DNA of 64,000 nt, taken from contig NZ_CP141587.1 in NCBI RefSeq assembly GCF_035593985.1, positions 310,001 through 374,000 of the forward strand, given 5' to 3'. Both the position numbers and the translations under genes were made by a program. Every line of letters starts with the position of its first letter. Within the stretch, counting starts at the first letter, position 1. Source of the stretch: Sphingomonas sp. LY29. GTDB taxonomy: Bacteria; Pseudomonadota; Alphaproteobacteria; Sphingomonadales; Sphingomonadaceae. Below the pieces are notes generated by a model, which worked only from the letters and a program-made list of their open reading frames with translations, was not told the DNA's origin and did no database searches. Of the stretch, positions 45,256 to 54,993 are shown in pieces.

Positions 45256-46806
45256 TTATTTCTTCGTCGTCTTCTTGGCCGGCGCCTTCTTGGCGGGCTT
45301 CTCGGCCACGGCAGCGTCGTCGGCCTTGGCCGCAGCCTTCTTCGGCTCTGCCTTCGGCTTATCGGCCTTTTCAGCCTTCGCCGGCGCGTCGGCCTTCTTC
45401 GCGGCAGCCTTCTTCTTAGCCGGCTTGGCTTCGGCATGGTCGTGGCCGCAGCCCGGACCATGGACGTGGCCCTCTTCGCTCTCCAGATCGGCTTCGACCT
45501 CGGCGCGGGTCACCGCGCGATCGGTGATGTCGGCCTTGCTGAACAGGAAGTCGACGACCTTATCTTCATACAGCGGCGCACGAAGCTGCGCGGCGGCCAT
45601 CGGGTTCTGCTGAAGGTAGCGGACGAAATTGTCGCGGTCCTTCGGCTGATACTGCGACGCGGCCTGACCAATCAGGCGGTTCATCTCCGCTTGGGTCACT
45701 TCCACGCCATTTGCTGCGCCGATTTCGCTGAGCAGAAGGCCCAGACGAACACGGCGAACCGCGATCGTGCGATATTCGGCGGCGTCGCCTTCGATTTCCT
45801 TCAGCGCGGCTTCGGGATCGGCCTCATGGCCCGCTTCGTGACGAAGCTGCGCCATGATGTTTTCATACTCGGCTTCGACCATTGATTCCGGGACGTCGAA
45901 GTCGTGATCGGCGGCCAGCTGATCGAGCAGGCGACGCTTCATGTGCGTGCGCGTCAGGCCGTTCAGTTCCTGCTGCTGCTGGTCGCGAAGCAGACCCTTG
46001 AGCTGGTCAAGGTCGTTGAGGCCAAGCTGCTTTGCGAAGTCGTCGTCGATCTTGGTCTCGCCGGCCGTCTTCACCGCCGAAACCTTGACGTCGAACGTCG
46101 CCGCCTTGCCCTTCAGATTTTCGGCCTGGTAGTCGGCCGGGAATGTCACATTGAGTTGCTTCTCGTCGCCAACCTTGACGCCCACGAGCTGCTCTTCGAA
46201 GCCCGGGATCAACTGGCCGGAGCCAAGGATGACCGCCATGCCTTCGCCCGTTCCCCCGTCGAAGGCGACACCGTCGACCTTGCCGACGAAGTCGATGACG
46301 ACCTGGTCGCCGTCCTTGGCCTTGGCACCCTTCTTCGCGTCGTCATAGCGCGCCTGCGAACCGGCAAGCTGCTTGAGCTGCTCGTCGAGGGCGGCATCGT
46401 CGGCTTCGATCGTGAGGCGCTCGAGCTTGATCCCGTCGATCTTCGGAGCGGGCACGTCCGGAAGCGTCTCGACGCTCACGCGCACTTCGGCGTCCTTGCC
46501 GGCGGCATACCCCTCGTCGAGTTCGACCTGCGGCTGCATCGCCGGGCGAATCTTCTTTTCCGCCATCAACTGCTCGACGCTCTGCTGGACAGTCGTGTTG
46601 AGCGCTTCGGCCATCAGCGCTTCGCCATGCATCTTGCGGATCAGGTTCGGCGGAACCTTGCCGGGGCGGAAGCCGGGCATTTTGATCGTCGGGGCAATGC
46701 GCTTGATCTCGCCGTCGACGCGCGCGTCGATTTCCTTGGCCGGAATGGTCAGCGTGTAGGCCCGCTTCAGGCCCTCGTTCTGCGTTTCGACGGTCTTCGT
46801 GCTCAC
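45256..46806 (-). CDS. tig: Trigger factor
   Basis: A 516-residue ribosome-associated chaperone: N-terminal ribosome-binding domain with the signature MPGFRPGKVPPNLIRKMHGEAL, an FKBP-type PPIase domain in the middle (GDQVVIDFVGKVDGVAFDGGTGEGM), and a helical C-terminal domain. The start is GTG at 46806; the frame runs further upstream into the tRNA-Leu spacer without protein-like content. After the normal end there is a His/Cys patch (HVHGPGCGHDH) and a 50-residue Lys/Ala/Pro tail ending KKTTKK, like histone H1 tails, which gives the protein about 70 extra residues. Confidence 0.95.
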   Translation of the reverse strand: MSTKTVETQNEGLKRAYTLTIPAKEIDARVDGEIKRIAPTIKMPGFRPGKVPPNLIRKMHGEALMAEALNTTVQQSVEQLMAEKKIRPAMQPQVELDEGYAAGKDAEVRVSVETLPDVPAPKIDGIKLERLTIEADDAALDEQLKQLAGSQARYDDAKKGAKAKDGDQVVIDFVGKVDGVAFDGGTGEGMAVILGSGQLIPGFEEQLVGVKVGDEKQLNVTFPADYQAENLKGKAATFDVKVSAVKTAGETKIDDDFAKQLGLNDLDQLKGLLRDQQQQELNGLTRTHMKRRLLDQLAADHDFDVPESMVEAEYENIMAQLRHEAGHEADPEAALKEIEGDAAEYRTIAVRRVRLGLLLSEIGAANGVEVTQAEMNRLIGQAASQYQPKDRDNFVRYLQQNPMAAAQLRAPLYEDKVVDFLFSKADITDRAVTRAEVEADLESEEGHVHGPGCGHDHAEAKPAKKKAAAKKADAPAKAEKADKPKAEPKKAAAKADDAAVAEKPAKKAPAKKTTKK

Positions 46807-46884
46807 GTGCGTAATCCTGCTCAATTTCAACGGTCTGCGCGATTTTCGTGCAACGGCATCCACCGGATGCCCATCACGCGAAAA

Positions 46885-46969
46885 TGGTGCGGGCGAAGGG
46901 ACTCGAACCCCCACATCTTTCGATACTGGTACCTAAAACCAGCGCGTCTACCAATTCCGCCACGCCCGC
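46885..46969 (-). tRNA. tRNA-Leu (TAG)
   Basis: An 85-nt class II tRNA on the minus strand: GCGGGCG/CGCCCGC acceptor, A73 with encoded CCA, anticodon loop TTTAGGT (TAG), a long variable arm and T arm GGTTCGAGTCC. Confidence 0.94.
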
Positions 46970-47035
46970 GCGGACGCTTTTAAAGGTGGGGCGCCTATAG
47001 CAAGGATCGTGACGCGGGCAAGAGCGACGAGACAG

Positions 47036-47060
47036 GCAACCTCTTGGTCGCGACAAGGTT
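47036..47060 (+). promoter_or_regulatory. Weak EcfG-like promoter before the proline-rich small genes
   Basis: GCAAC (47036-47040, one change from GGAAC), 16 nt, GGTT (47057-47060). The -10 end is exactly 30 nt from the ATG at 47090, the same distance as for the DUF3775 and DUF3072 genes, which supports the weaker match. Confidence 0.33.
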
Positions 47061-47089
47061 ATCTCCTTATCGAACAAGGAGAAGCGATC

Positions 47090-47218
47090 ATGGCCACCAA
47101 TCCAGGCGAGATTCCCACCGAACAGCCGCCCGAGCCCACCACCCCACCGTCGGAAGCACCGGTCAATCCGGGCGATGTCGATGTGCCCGCGCCCGGCACT
47201 GACGCTCCCGGCCGCTGA
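47090..47218 (+). CDS. 42-residue proline-rich protein
   Basis: ATG at 47090 behind a strong AAGGAGAAG. The product is almost entirely Pro/Glu/Thr/Ala/Gly (for example EQPPEPTTPPSEAPVNPG), with no membrane segment and no signal peptide, so it is probably disordered and cytoplasmic. No family recognised. A similar small frame follows after 3 nt, and a stress-type promoter may precede both. Confidence 0.6.
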   Translation: MATNPGEIPTEQPPEPTTPPSEAPVNPGDVDVPAPGTDAPGR

Positions 47219-47221
47219 GCG

Positions 47222-47335
47222 ATGGCAAGTCAGCCCCCTCTGACCGATCCGGTCATCCCGGAAGACGAGGATGGCGGCGCCATCCCGCCGCTTCCCGGGG
47301 AGCCGGTCGAGCCGCCCCCTACCGACCCGGTTTGA
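47222..47335 (+). CDS. 37-residue proline-rich protein, second of a tandem pair
   Basis: The ATG at 47222 is 3 nt after the stop of the preceding gene and opens a 37-codon frame (MASQPPLTDPVIPEDED...PPPTDPV) ending TGA at 47335, 2 nt before the convergent lipoprotein stop. The composition is like its neighbour: proline-rich and acidic. It lacks its own strong ribosome-binding site, so it is probably translated by reinitiation. Confidence 0.5.
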   Translation: MASQPPLTDPVIPEDEDGGAIPPLPGEPVEPPPTDPV

Positions 47336-47337
47336 AG

Positions 47338-47961
47338 TCAGACGCGACGGGCAGAGCGGACGATCGCCTCATAATCGGGGAGCGAAGCACCGTAATAATG
47401 TGAAGCCGTTGCGTCGAAGAGAATGAGATACAGACGGCCATCGATGACGGCACCGACCGCGCGTCCCTTGCGACGGACTTCGTCGCTGTCGAGATGCTCG
47501 AAATCCTGCTGAAAGCCCGCCGCGCCGAGAAATGGGCGCGGCATCAGCGAAACGGTTTTGAAGTCGACCGTCCCGCCACGAATGCGGAACAGGCTTTCGA
47601 TCATCGACGCGACCTCCGGCGCGGTCATGTTCGAACGGAATGTCGGCACCTGCCGATCGTCGCGGCGACGTTGCCTGACGACGGCCTTACCGTCGCGCAT
47701 TCCGGTCACGAAACTGATCGTGTCGAGGTAGGGCCCGTTCTGGGTCCAGTCCTCGACCGTGGAAATATCGTCGAACAGGATCGTCGACTGGCGATTCCAC
47801 TCGCGCGGCGGTGTCACCGCGAGACTGTTATTGCCAACTCGGACCTCCTTGGCGCGAATCAGCGAGTATCCCCCGAAGCCGAGCCCGCCTCCGCCAAGCG
47901 AAGAACAGCCCGCGAGCGCCAAGGCCGCACCGCCGATGATCATCCTGTAAAGTACGCGCAT
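47338..47961 (-). CDS. Lipoprotein of unknown function
   Basis: A 207-residue protein with a lipoprotein signal (IIGGAALALAGC, Cys19) and a mixed alpha/beta body containing REWNRQ and DYEAIVRSARRV. I recognise no family. Two consecutive ATGs at 47964 and 47961 follow TAGGGGG; the second has the better spacing. The M48 protease gene ends 8 nt upstream, and a further lipoprotein gene overlaps that, suggesting an envelope-maintenance operon. Confidence 0.65.
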   Translation of the reverse strand: MRVLYRMIIGGAALALAGCSSLGGGGLGFGGYSLIRAKEVRVGNNSLAVTPPREWNRQSTILFDDISTVEDWTQNGPYLDTISFVTGMRDGKAVVRQRRRDDRQVPTFRSNMTAPEVASMIESLFRIRGGTVDFKTVSLMPRPFLGAAGFQQDFEHLDSDEVRRKGRAVGAVIDGRLYLILFDATASHYYGASLPDYEAIVRSARRV

Positions 47962-47969
47962 CATACCCC

Positions 47970-49187
47970 CTACCCGGCAACCATCTGGCGAACAAATGCG
48001 GCGTCCGGCGCGGTTGGCGCCATGCGAAGATAGCGCGCTAACGCCAGCTTCGCCTCCGCGCTTCGTCCCGCCTTCATCAGCATGATCCCGTGCCAGCGCC
48101 ACGCGTCCGCAGGCGCATCGGCATAGAGGACCGCAGCCGCATACCCCTGCCCCGCGCGAAGCTCGTCACCCTTGAGGTTGCGCAGCCGCCAGATTTCGCC
48201 CTCGTGGAAGCGAAGCATTCCGTTCCACCCATCCTTGGCGAGCGTGTTGACGACATACTGGCTCGCGCCGGGATCGTTCAGCTTGACCTGGTCGTCGAGC
48301 AGTGTCGGTCGAACGTTGGCGGTCGCCGAAAGATACCGATCGCGGAACGCGTCATAGGACCGGCCCGCCTGCTTGGCCTCGGCCGCCGAGATCTTGAGAT
48401 CGGCCATGCGCGCTTCGGGATTGGGATGCGTCGAAAATATCGAGAAGTCCCGATCGCGCCGCTTGCGCCGATACTTCGCGCTGAGGTCGAGCTCGCCGAT
48501 CAGTTGCGCCCACGTGCGGCTCATTTCGGTCGGGTCATAGCCCGCCTCGGCCAGCAACCGCACGCCCATCGCATCGGCTTCGGCCTCGAGCACGCGGTTG
48601 TAGCGGAGCAGCGACAGGATCGTCCCGAATTCGGCCAAACGGACTAGGTCGCCCGCGTAGACACCCGCCGCCCCGCCGGCGACGCCCGCGCCCATCGCCA
48701 GGATCGAAAAGATGTCGGTCTTCCGCTTCAAATCGCGCCACTGCCGAAGTTGATGCTTGCGAAGGAAATGCGCGCTTTCATGCGCGATCACCCCGGCCAG
48801 CTGCGCCTCGTTCCGCATCCGCAGCAGCAGCCCACTGAAGATGACCGTAAAGCCGGTCGGGAACATCACCGCGTTGAACTCAGGGATGCGCGCCAGGTAG
48901 ATGCGCATGTCGCGTGCTGCCGGGCCACCCACGCGGCCGATCAGGTCGCCGAGATAGCGCGTCAGCGCGGGGTCCTTGATCAGCAAATTGGATCCGGAGA
49001 TTTCCTCCTCGACCCGCTCCATCTGCTGCCACATGCCCTTTTCGTCGACGTCTTGTGCGCGATATCCCGGGCCGATGAGCGGCACCATCTCGTTGGGCCG
49101 GATGCGGGCTTGGGCGACGCCGGTCGTCAGGCTGGCAGCAGCAATTCCTCCGCCCACCAGTAACGAGCGCCTTGAGACTGACGTCAT
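47970..49187 (-). CDS. M48 family metalloprotease with twin-arginine signal
   Basis: A 405-residue protein. The N-terminus (SRRSLLVGGGIAAASLTTGVAQA) has a Tat-like twin-arginine signal. The zinc site is HESAH (His136, Glu137, His140), with the third ligand in the EAEADAMG helix (Glu203 region), as in BepA/LoiP-type proteases. Residues beyond about 290 form TPR-like helices. By analogy with BepA it may handle outer-membrane protein assembly in the periplasm. The start overlaps the stop of the upstream lipoprotein gene (ATGA). Confidence 0.88.
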   Translation of the reverse strand: MTSVSRRSLLVGGGIAAASLTTGVAQARIRPNEMVPLIGPGYRAQDVDEKGMWQQMERVEEEISGSNLLIKDPALTRYLGDLIGRVGGPAARDMRIYLARIPEFNAVMFPTGFTVIFSGLLLRMRNEAQLAGVIAHESAHFLRKHQLRQWRDLKRKTDIFSILAMGAGVAGGAAGVYAGDLVRLAEFGTILSLLRYNRVLEAEADAMGVRLLAEAGYDPTEMSRTWAQLIGELDLSAKYRRKRRDRDFSIFSTHPNPEARMADLKISAAEAKQAGRSYDAFRDRYLSATANVRPTLLDDQVKLNDPGASQYVVNTLAKDGWNGMLRFHEGEIWRLRNLKGDELRAGQGYAAAVLYADAPADAWRWHGIMLMKAGRSAEAKLALARYLRMAPTAPDAAFVRQMVAG

Positions 49188-49942
49188 GACGCCGCTCTTT
49201 CGCGCCGCCGTACTTCCCGACCGGGCTTCATCCGGCCGAGCAACCGCTCGACCATCTGGCCCGCACCTTCGTCGGTGCGGATATCACCGAGCTGCGATCG
49301 CAACAGGTTGAACCAAACCACTTCGCCAGTGCGAAGATCAACGAGGCTCGCGTAAGCGACCTGCTGGCCCAGCCCGATGTTCGGCGCGCAGAAGCCGACG
49401 AAGCAGCCGGCCACGCCCAGCACCTGCAGCGCGACACGACCGGTCGACGCGAAACTGTCCTCCGCATGAAGGAAGAGCGCATAATCGTACCCGGTGCGCC
49501 GACCCAGCGCGACCGCATCCTCGCCGAGCGTGTAATCAAGTCCCTTGCGCCGCTTCGTCGGCAGGGTCGCGCCCGAATATTTGTGGAGCGCGATCGAACC
49601 GCCGACCGCGGAATGAAGACGCTCCAGTTCGGCGATGCTGTCGGCGCTCACCCCGGCCAGCGAATCGCGGCGGTCGAGAACCATGACGTTGCCGCCTCGC
49701 CCCGCCTGCTGCGCCCGAAGCGCGGCAAGCAATTTGGCGCGAGCGCTTTCGGTCCAGTCGGCGCGCGGTTCGACCAGGCCGCCAGTCGTCATCGATCCGA
49801 CGCTGACGTCGGGTCGCATGACGAGGAGTTTATAGTCGCCTTGAGGCGGCGCGAACTCGACATCCGCATATTGGCGCGTGCTGACGCAGCCCGCGAGCAC
49901 CAACGACGCTGCCACCGTCACGGCAAGTCCCGCCTTACGCAT
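49184..49942 (-). CDS. Lipoprotein of unknown function
   Basis: A 252-residue protein starting at the ATG at 49942, preceded by GAGGGGGAGGGG. A signal peptide with lipobox LVLAGC (Cys19) is followed by an alpha/beta domain (YKLLVMRPDVSVGSM ... RTGYDYALFLHAEDS ... VDLRTGEVVWFN). The VDLRTGEVVWFN strand resembles the end of bacterial lipoproteins with a CsgG/LpoB-like fold, but I cannot assign it. It is coupled to the M48 protease gene. Confidence 0.68.
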   Translation of the reverse strand: MRKAGLAVTVAASLVLAGCVSTRQYADVEFAPPQGDYKLLVMRPDVSVGSMTTGGLVEPRADWTESARAKLLAALRAQQAGRGGNVMVLDRRDSLAGVSADSIAELERLHSAVGGSIALHKYSGATLPTKRRKGLDYTLGEDAVALGRRTGYDYALFLHAEDSFASTGRVALQVLGVAGCFVGFCAPNIGLGQQVAYASLVDLRTGEVVWFNLLRSQLGDIRTDEGAGQMVERLLGRMKPGREVRRRERAAS

Positions 49943-50012
49943 ACACCCCTCCCCCTCACTCGACGCCGAATGACTGGGCCGAGTTTGGGAAAAAGGCAAG
50001 ACGATCAAACGC

Positions 50013-51641
50013 CTAGCGGGAAGGGCAGGTCACTCCCACGATTCCGGATAGGCATTCGCCGTCAATCTTGCCTGCATCGACGGGGAGGCCGATCGTCGCG
50101 GCGAGCGTCGGCATGATGTCGGCCGTCTCGATCGCATCCGCGCGATCCGATGCCGCCATGCCTCGGCGCCAGAACAGGATCGGGACCCGGCGGTCGTAGT
50201 CCCACGGGCTGCCGTGTGTGGCCACATAGCTGCCCGCCGATGGCTTTGGGATGGGAGTCACATCCCGCTTCAGCAGCACGATGAAGTCACCCGAGCGCTC
50301 TTCGTCAAATGATGCACGGACGCGCTCGATCAGGCTCCAGCGGTCGGGCGCTGCCGTCGGGGACGGCGTTCGACGGACCTGCTCACGCGTGAACACGGCC
50401 TCGACTTGCGGATGAGCCTTGTAGGCGGACACCGCGGCGGTGAGCACCCGCGCGTGCTCGGATGCAGACAGCGCGCGGTCAACGTAGATGTCGCCAAAGG
50501 CTCCTTCGCCGACCAGCACCGGTCCGCGAAGGCCGAGCTTGGCGCCAAGCGCTTTGCCCATTTCGTCGGCTTCCAGCGCCACGTCGACCCGCGAGGCGGC
50601 GGGATGTCCGGCATCGCGGCTTCGCTCGGGGATATCGGCCCCGCCGTGGTCGGCGGTCAGCATCACCAGATAATCGATCCCGCGGGAGTCGAGCAGCTTG
50701 AAGAAGTCCCCGAGATCGCGGTCAAGCGAGAACATCTGCAAGCACATTTCGGCGCCGTCGTTGCCGTAAGCGTGTCCGACGATGTCCGTGCCCGCCAGGC
50801 TCACCGACAGGATGTCGGTCGATTGCTCACGCCCAAGCTGCATCTCGTCGACAAGCGAAGCGGCGAGCGCCAGAGTGGCGCCGTCGAATTCGGGGCTATT
50901 GCGGAAAGCGCGGACGTCTCCGGCCTTCCGCGCGAAGGCCCCCGCCCCAACCGCCGCTGTCCCTGGCAGCGAGACCGACCGCGCCTTGCCTTGGCACAAG
51001 GTCGGCAATTGCAGTGCGGGACGATCCTGCGCGATCGCGTTGGCGACGATCGACCGCGTTGCCGTGACGCTCCGCGGAACGACAGCGTTCTTGATGTCGG
51101 TCGAGAAAGTCTTCCCATCCCAATACCAGCGCTGGTCGACATTGCGGCCGCCCATCATCACCGCGGACCGATCCTTGCCGGCGACGGCGACGTTGCGCGC
51201 ACCCGGCTGCCGCTGTTTCCACAAGTCGCCAAGCGTCGGAACGCGCAGATGATAGGGACTGACGGTGTAGCTACTGGACGAGCTGCCGGCGACGCGTTCG
51301 TCCTCGGCGCAATAGACGCTCTTGTCGGACCGAGCTTGCGACAGGTCGAACCAATTGTTGGCAATGATCCCGGTGCGCGACGGACGCGATCCGGTCATGA
51401 TGGTCGAGTGACCCGGACACGTCTCGGTCGCATTGTGACCCTGATAGCCGTTGCGGAACGTCGTGCCCTTAGAGAGGCGTCCGATCCCGCCGAACAACAC
51501 CGGGCGATACCGTTCGAACAGGTCGGAGGAAAGTTGGTCGACCGACAGGGCGACGATCAGCTTCGGCGGAGGAGCCTGCTGGGCCAGTGCCGGCGCCGCG
51601 ACCATCGAGGCAACGAGGGCTAGTTCGATACGCATCGCCAT
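50013..51641 (-). CDS. Secreted alkaline phosphatase (PafA-like superfamily)
   Basis: A 542-residue protein with a signal peptide (LVASMVAAPALAQ) and the alkaline-phosphatase superfamily core. Metal-binding Asp is in LIVALSVDQLSSD, the threonine nucleophile in ATETCPGHST (71-80), HG-type metal ligands in TADHGGADIPERS and the C-terminal THGSPWDYDRRVPILFW. The Thr nucleophile and sequence layout fit PafA-type monoesterases more than PhoA. It would release phosphate from organic phosphates in the periplasm. It lies 70 nt from the lipoprotein cluster and 12 nt downstream of gatB. Confidence 0.85.
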   Translation of the reverse strand: MAMRIELALVASMVAAPALAQQAPPPKLIVALSVDQLSSDLFERYRPVLFGGIGRLSKGTTFRNGYQGHNATETCPGHSTIMTGSRPSRTGIIANNWFDLSQARSDKSVYCAEDERVAGSSSSSYTVSPYHLRVPTLGDLWKQRQPGARNVAVAGKDRSAVMMGGRNVDQRWYWDGKTFSTDIKNAVVPRSVTATRSIVANAIAQDRPALQLPTLCQGKARSVSLPGTAAVGAGAFARKAGDVRAFRNSPEFDGATLALAASLVDEMQLGREQSTDILSVSLAGTDIVGHAYGNDGAEMCLQMFSLDRDLGDFFKLLDSRGIDYLVMLTADHGGADIPERSRDAGHPAASRVDVALEADEMGKALGAKLGLRGPVLVGEGAFGDIYVDRALSASEHARVLTAAVSAYKAHPQVEAVFTREQVRRTPSPTAAPDRWSLIERVRASFDEERSGDFIVLLKRDVTPIPKPSAGSYVATHGSPWDYDRRVPILFWRRGMAASDRADAIETADIMPTLAATIGLPVDAGKIDGECLSGIVGVTCPSR

Positions 51642-51652
51642 CTCCGCGGCTG

Positions 51653-53125
51653 TTAAGAATTGAGCTTGGATTTCAGCCGTTCGTTGACGACGCCCGGATT
51701 GGCCTTGCCCTGCATCGCCTTCATCGTCTGGCCGACGAAGAAACCGAACAACGCCTCCTTACCCGCCTTATATTGCTCTACCTTTTCAGCGTTCGCCGCG
51801 AGGATTTCGTCGATCTTCGCATCGATCTCGCCCGTGTCGCTGGTCTGCTTGAGGCCGCGCTCCTCGACGACCGCGCCCGCGCTCTGTCCGGTTTCGAGCA
51901 TGATCTCGAACACCTGCTTCGCCAAGCTGCCCGAGAGAGTCTTGTCCGCAACCAAGCCAATCAGCTCGGCGGCCTGCGTCGGACTGACCGGGCTGTCCCC
52001 GATCGAGCGTCCGAGGCGGTTGAGTGCGCCGAATAGTTCTCCGGTCACCCAGTTCGCCGCGGCGACCGGCGCAGCACCTTCGTCGAGCAACTGATCAAAC
52101 CAGCGCGCGATCTCGACCTCGGCGGTCAGGACCGAAGCATTGTACGGCGTGATTCCCAGCCCTTCGAAACGCTTTCGCTTGGCGTCAGGCAATTCCGGCA
52201 ACGATGCCCGGCATTCTTCGAGGAATGCGTCGTCGAGTTCCAGCGGAAGCAAATCGGGATCGGGGAAGTAGCGATAGTCGTGTGCATCTTCCTTTGATCG
52301 CAAGGTCCGGGTGACGCCCTTGTCGGGGTCGAACAACCGCGTTTCCTGGACGACTGCGCCGCCTTCCTCGATCAGCTCGACCTGGCGCCGCGCTTCGTGC
52401 TCGATCACCGCCATGACGAAACGAACCGAGTTGACGTTCTTGGTCTCGGTCCGCGTGCCTAGTTCCTCGCCGGGTCGACGAACGCTGACGTTGACATCGG
52501 CGCGCATCGAGCCTTCTTCCATATTGCCGTCGCACGAGCCGACGTAGCGTAGGATCGCCCTCAACTTGCGCAGGTAAGCCCCTGCTTCGGCAGGAGAAGT
52601 CATGTCGGGCTTCGACACGATTTCCATCAGCGCCACGCCCGATCGGTTGAGGTCGACGTAGGACATCGTCGGATGCTGGTCGTGCATCAGCTTGCCCGCG
52701 TCCTGTTCAACGTGGATCCGCTCAACGCCGATCGTGACCGCGCTCGTTTCGTCCTTGTCATCGGTCAGGACGGTGATCGCCCCCTCGCCCACCAGCGGAT
52801 GGTAGAGCTGCGAAATCTGGTAGCCCTGCGGGAGGTCGGCATAGAAATAATTCTTCCGATCGAAGCGCGACCATTTGTTGATCTGCGCCTCGATCGCCAT
52901 TCCCGTGCGCACCGCCTGGCGAATGCACTCGCGATTGGGAACCGGGAGCATTCCTGGCATCGCCGCGTCGACCAGCGACACCTGCGTATTGGGTTCAGCC
53001 CCGAACGCAGTCGCGGCGCCGCTGAACAGCTTGGCGTTCGACACGACCTGCGCGTGCACCTCAAGGCCAATCACGACCTCCCACTCGCCGGTTTCGCCCT
53101 TGATCCGGTAGTCGCTCACCACCAC
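51653..53125 (-). CDS. gatB: Asp/Glu-tRNA amidotransferase subunit B
   Basis: A 490-residue protein: [23 protein letters not shown], the kinase-like catalytic domain with [14 protein letters not shown] and [18 protein letters not shown], and a C-terminal YqeY-like tail ([25 protein letters not shown]). It phosphorylates Glu/Asp on misacylated tRNA-Gln/Asn for amidation by GatA. The start is the first of three consecutive GTG codons (53125); the third overlaps the gatA stop as GTGA and may be the real one. Confidence 0.96.
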   Translation of the reverse strand: MVVSDYRIKGETGEWEVVIGLEVHAQVVSNAKLFSGAATAFGAEPNTQVSLVDAAMPGMLPVPNRECIRQAVRTGMAIEAQINKWSRFDRKNYFYADLPQGYQISQLYHPLVGEGAITVLTDDKDETSAVTIGVERIHVEQDAGKLMHDQHPTMSYVDLNRSGVALMEIVSKPDMTSPAEAGAYLRKLRAILRYVGSCDGNMEEGSMRADVNVSVRRPGEELGTRTETKNVNSVRFVMAVIEHEARRQVELIEEGGAVVQETRLFDPDKGVTRTLRSKEDAHDYRYFPDPDLLPLELDDAFLEECRASLPELPDAKRKRFEGLGITPYNASVLTAEVEIARWFDQLLDEGAAPVAAANWVTGELFGALNRLGRSIGDSPVSPTQAAELIGLVADKTLSGSLAKQVFEIMLETGQSAGAVVEERGLKQTSDTGEIDAKIDEILAANAEKVEQYKAGKEALFGFFVGQTMKAMQGKANPGVVNERLKSKLNS

Positions 53126-54597
53126 TTCTCCGCCCTTGCCGTAAACCCGGACCGTTCCTCGATCGCCAGCCCGGCATTGAGCACGCCCTGCTCGTCCAAC
53201 TCGTTACCGATCAGATGAAGGCCGAGCGGCAGCCCCTGGCTGTCGAGCCCACCTGGGACCGACATGGCCGGAAGACCCGCAAGGCTAGCCGGCACCGCGA
53301 AGACGTCGTTGAGATACATCGCCAGCGGGTCGCTCATCTTCTCGTTGAGCCCGAACGCCGCCGACGGTGCCGTCGGGGTCAGGATGAGGTCGCACTTGGT
53401 GAAGGCGTCGCGGAAGTCTTGCTTGATGAGCGTGCGAACCTTCTGGGCCTTGGTGAAGTAAGCATCGTAGAAGCCCGCCGACAGCACATAAGTGCCAATC
53501 ATGATGCGGCGCTTGACCTCCGGCCCAAAGCCGGCAGCACGCGTCGCGGCGTACATCGCGTCGAGGTTCGCGCCTTCCGGCACCTCCCGCAGACCGTAGC
53601 GGACACCATCATAGCGCGCGAGGTTCGATGACGCTTCGGCGGGTGCGATGATGTAATAGGTCGGCAGCGCATATTTGGTGTGCGGCAGGCTGATCGGAAC
53701 GACTTCCGCGCCCGCGTCTTTCAGCCATTCGATCCCGCGATCCCAGATCGCGTTGATCTCTTCCGGAACGCCATCGATCCGATATTCCTTGGGAATTCCG
53801 ATCCGCTTGCCCTTGAGGTCGCTCGACAATCCCGCTTCCCAGTTCGGCACCGGCAGGTCGAGGCTCGTTCCGTCTCGCGGGTCGAAGCCGCACATATTTT
53901 GCAGCAGGATCGCGCAGTCGCGCACGTCCTTTGCCATTGGCCCGGCCTGGTCGAGCGACGAGGCGAAGGCGACCATGCCCCAACGCGAGCAGCGCCCGTA
54001 AGTCGGCTTGATCCCCGAAATGCCGGTGAATGCGGCGGGCTGGCGGATCGACCCGCCGGTGTCGGTACCGGTCACCCCCGGCGCCATCCGCGCCGCGACC
54101 GCTGCCGCCGATCCGCCCGAGCTTCCGCCCGGGGTCAGCGCGGCATTGCCGCCGTCGCTCCGCTTCCACGGGCTGATCACCGGGCCGTAGGCGCTGGTCT
54201 CGTTCGACGACCCCATTGCGAACTCGTCCATGTTGAGCTTGCCCAACATGCCCGCGCCAGCGTCCTTGAGCTTGCCCGACACCGTGCTTTCGTAAGGCGG
54301 CTTGAAGCCCTTCAGCATGTTCGATCCGGTCGTGCTGTCGACGCCCTCGGTCGCGAACAAATCCTTGATGCCCAGCGGGATGCCCGACAGTGGCTTCAAC
54401 GCATCAGAGGAACGAGCCGCATCCGCGGCATCGGCCGCGGCAAGCGCTATCTCGGGGGTTTCGACGGTCCACGCATTGAGCGAGCGTCCCGCGACGACGG
54501 CGGCATTGAATGCCTCGGCAATCTCGCGCGCCTTGAAGTCGCCGCCGCGGAAGCCGTCGCGGAGTTCGGCAATGGTCTTGGAAGTCAGGTCGGACAC
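53116..54597 (-). CDS. gatA: Asp/Glu-tRNA amidotransferase subunit A
   Basis: A 493-residue amidase-signature protein: catalytic Lys in [12 protein letters not shown], the glycine/serine-rich signature [39 protein letters not shown], and a C-terminal gate region. It hydrolyses glutamine and channels ammonia to GatB. It starts with GTG at 54597, which shares one nucleotide with the gatC stop. Confidence 0.97.
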   Translation of the reverse strand: MSDLTSKTIAELRDGFRGGDFKAREIAEAFNAAVVAGRSLNAWTVETPEIALAAADAADAARSSDALKPLSGIPLGIKDLFATEGVDSTTGSNMLKGFKPPYESTVSGKLKDAGAGMLGKLNMDEFAMGSSNETSAYGPVISPWKRSDGGNAALTPGGSSGGSAAAVAARMAPGVTGTDTGGSIRQPAAFTGISGIKPTYGRCSRWGMVAFASSLDQAGPMAKDVRDCAILLQNMCGFDPRDGTSLDLPVPNWEAGLSSDLKGKRIGIPKEYRIDGVPEEINAIWDRGIEWLKDAGAEVVPISLPHTKYALPTYYIIAPAEASSNLARYDGVRYGLREVPEGANLDAMYAATRAAGFGPEVKRRIMIGTYVLSAGFYDAYFTKAQKVRTLIKQDFRDAFTKCDLILTPTAPSAAFGLNEKMSDPLAMYLNDVFAVPASLAGLPAMSVPGGLDSQGLPLGLHLIGNELDEQGVLNAGLAIEERSGFTARAEKWW

Positions 54598-54884
54598 TAT
54601 TCGATCACCTTCGGGACCGCGAAGAAGCCATGCTGCGCATCAGGCGCATTGGCGAGCACCTTCTCACGGACATTGCCGTCATCGACGACATCGTCGCGAA
54701 GCCGCAGCTTCTGATCGATCACGGCGGTAAGCGGTTCGACGCCCTGCGTATCGACCTCACCAAGCTGGTCGACCCAGCCCAGGATATTATTGAGTTCGGG
54801 CACGAGCGCCTCGATCTCCGAATCGCTCATCGCGAGGCGCGCGAGCTTTGCGACATGGCGCACGGTATCGGCGTTGACGGACAT
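54597..54884 (-). CDS. gatC: Asp/Glu-tRNA amidotransferase subunit C
   Basis: A 95-residue belt protein: [50 protein letters not shown] is the GatC pattern. It wraps GatA and GatB together. ATG at 54884 with AGGAAC upstream. First gene of gatCAB. Confidence 0.95.
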   Translation of the reverse strand: MSVNADTVRHVAKLARLAMSDSEIEALVPELNNILGWVDQLGEVDTQGVEPLTAVIDQKLRLRDDVVDDGNVREKVLANAPDAQHGFFAVPKVIE

Positions 54885-54993
54885 GATGTTCCTGGTTGCT
54901 TTTGGGTCTGCAATCGGTTGCGAAGGCGGCTAGCAGGGGGAAGGCGGGCCTTCAAGCTTGCCGGTCGCCGCGTCACGCCATAGAGGCCGCGCC

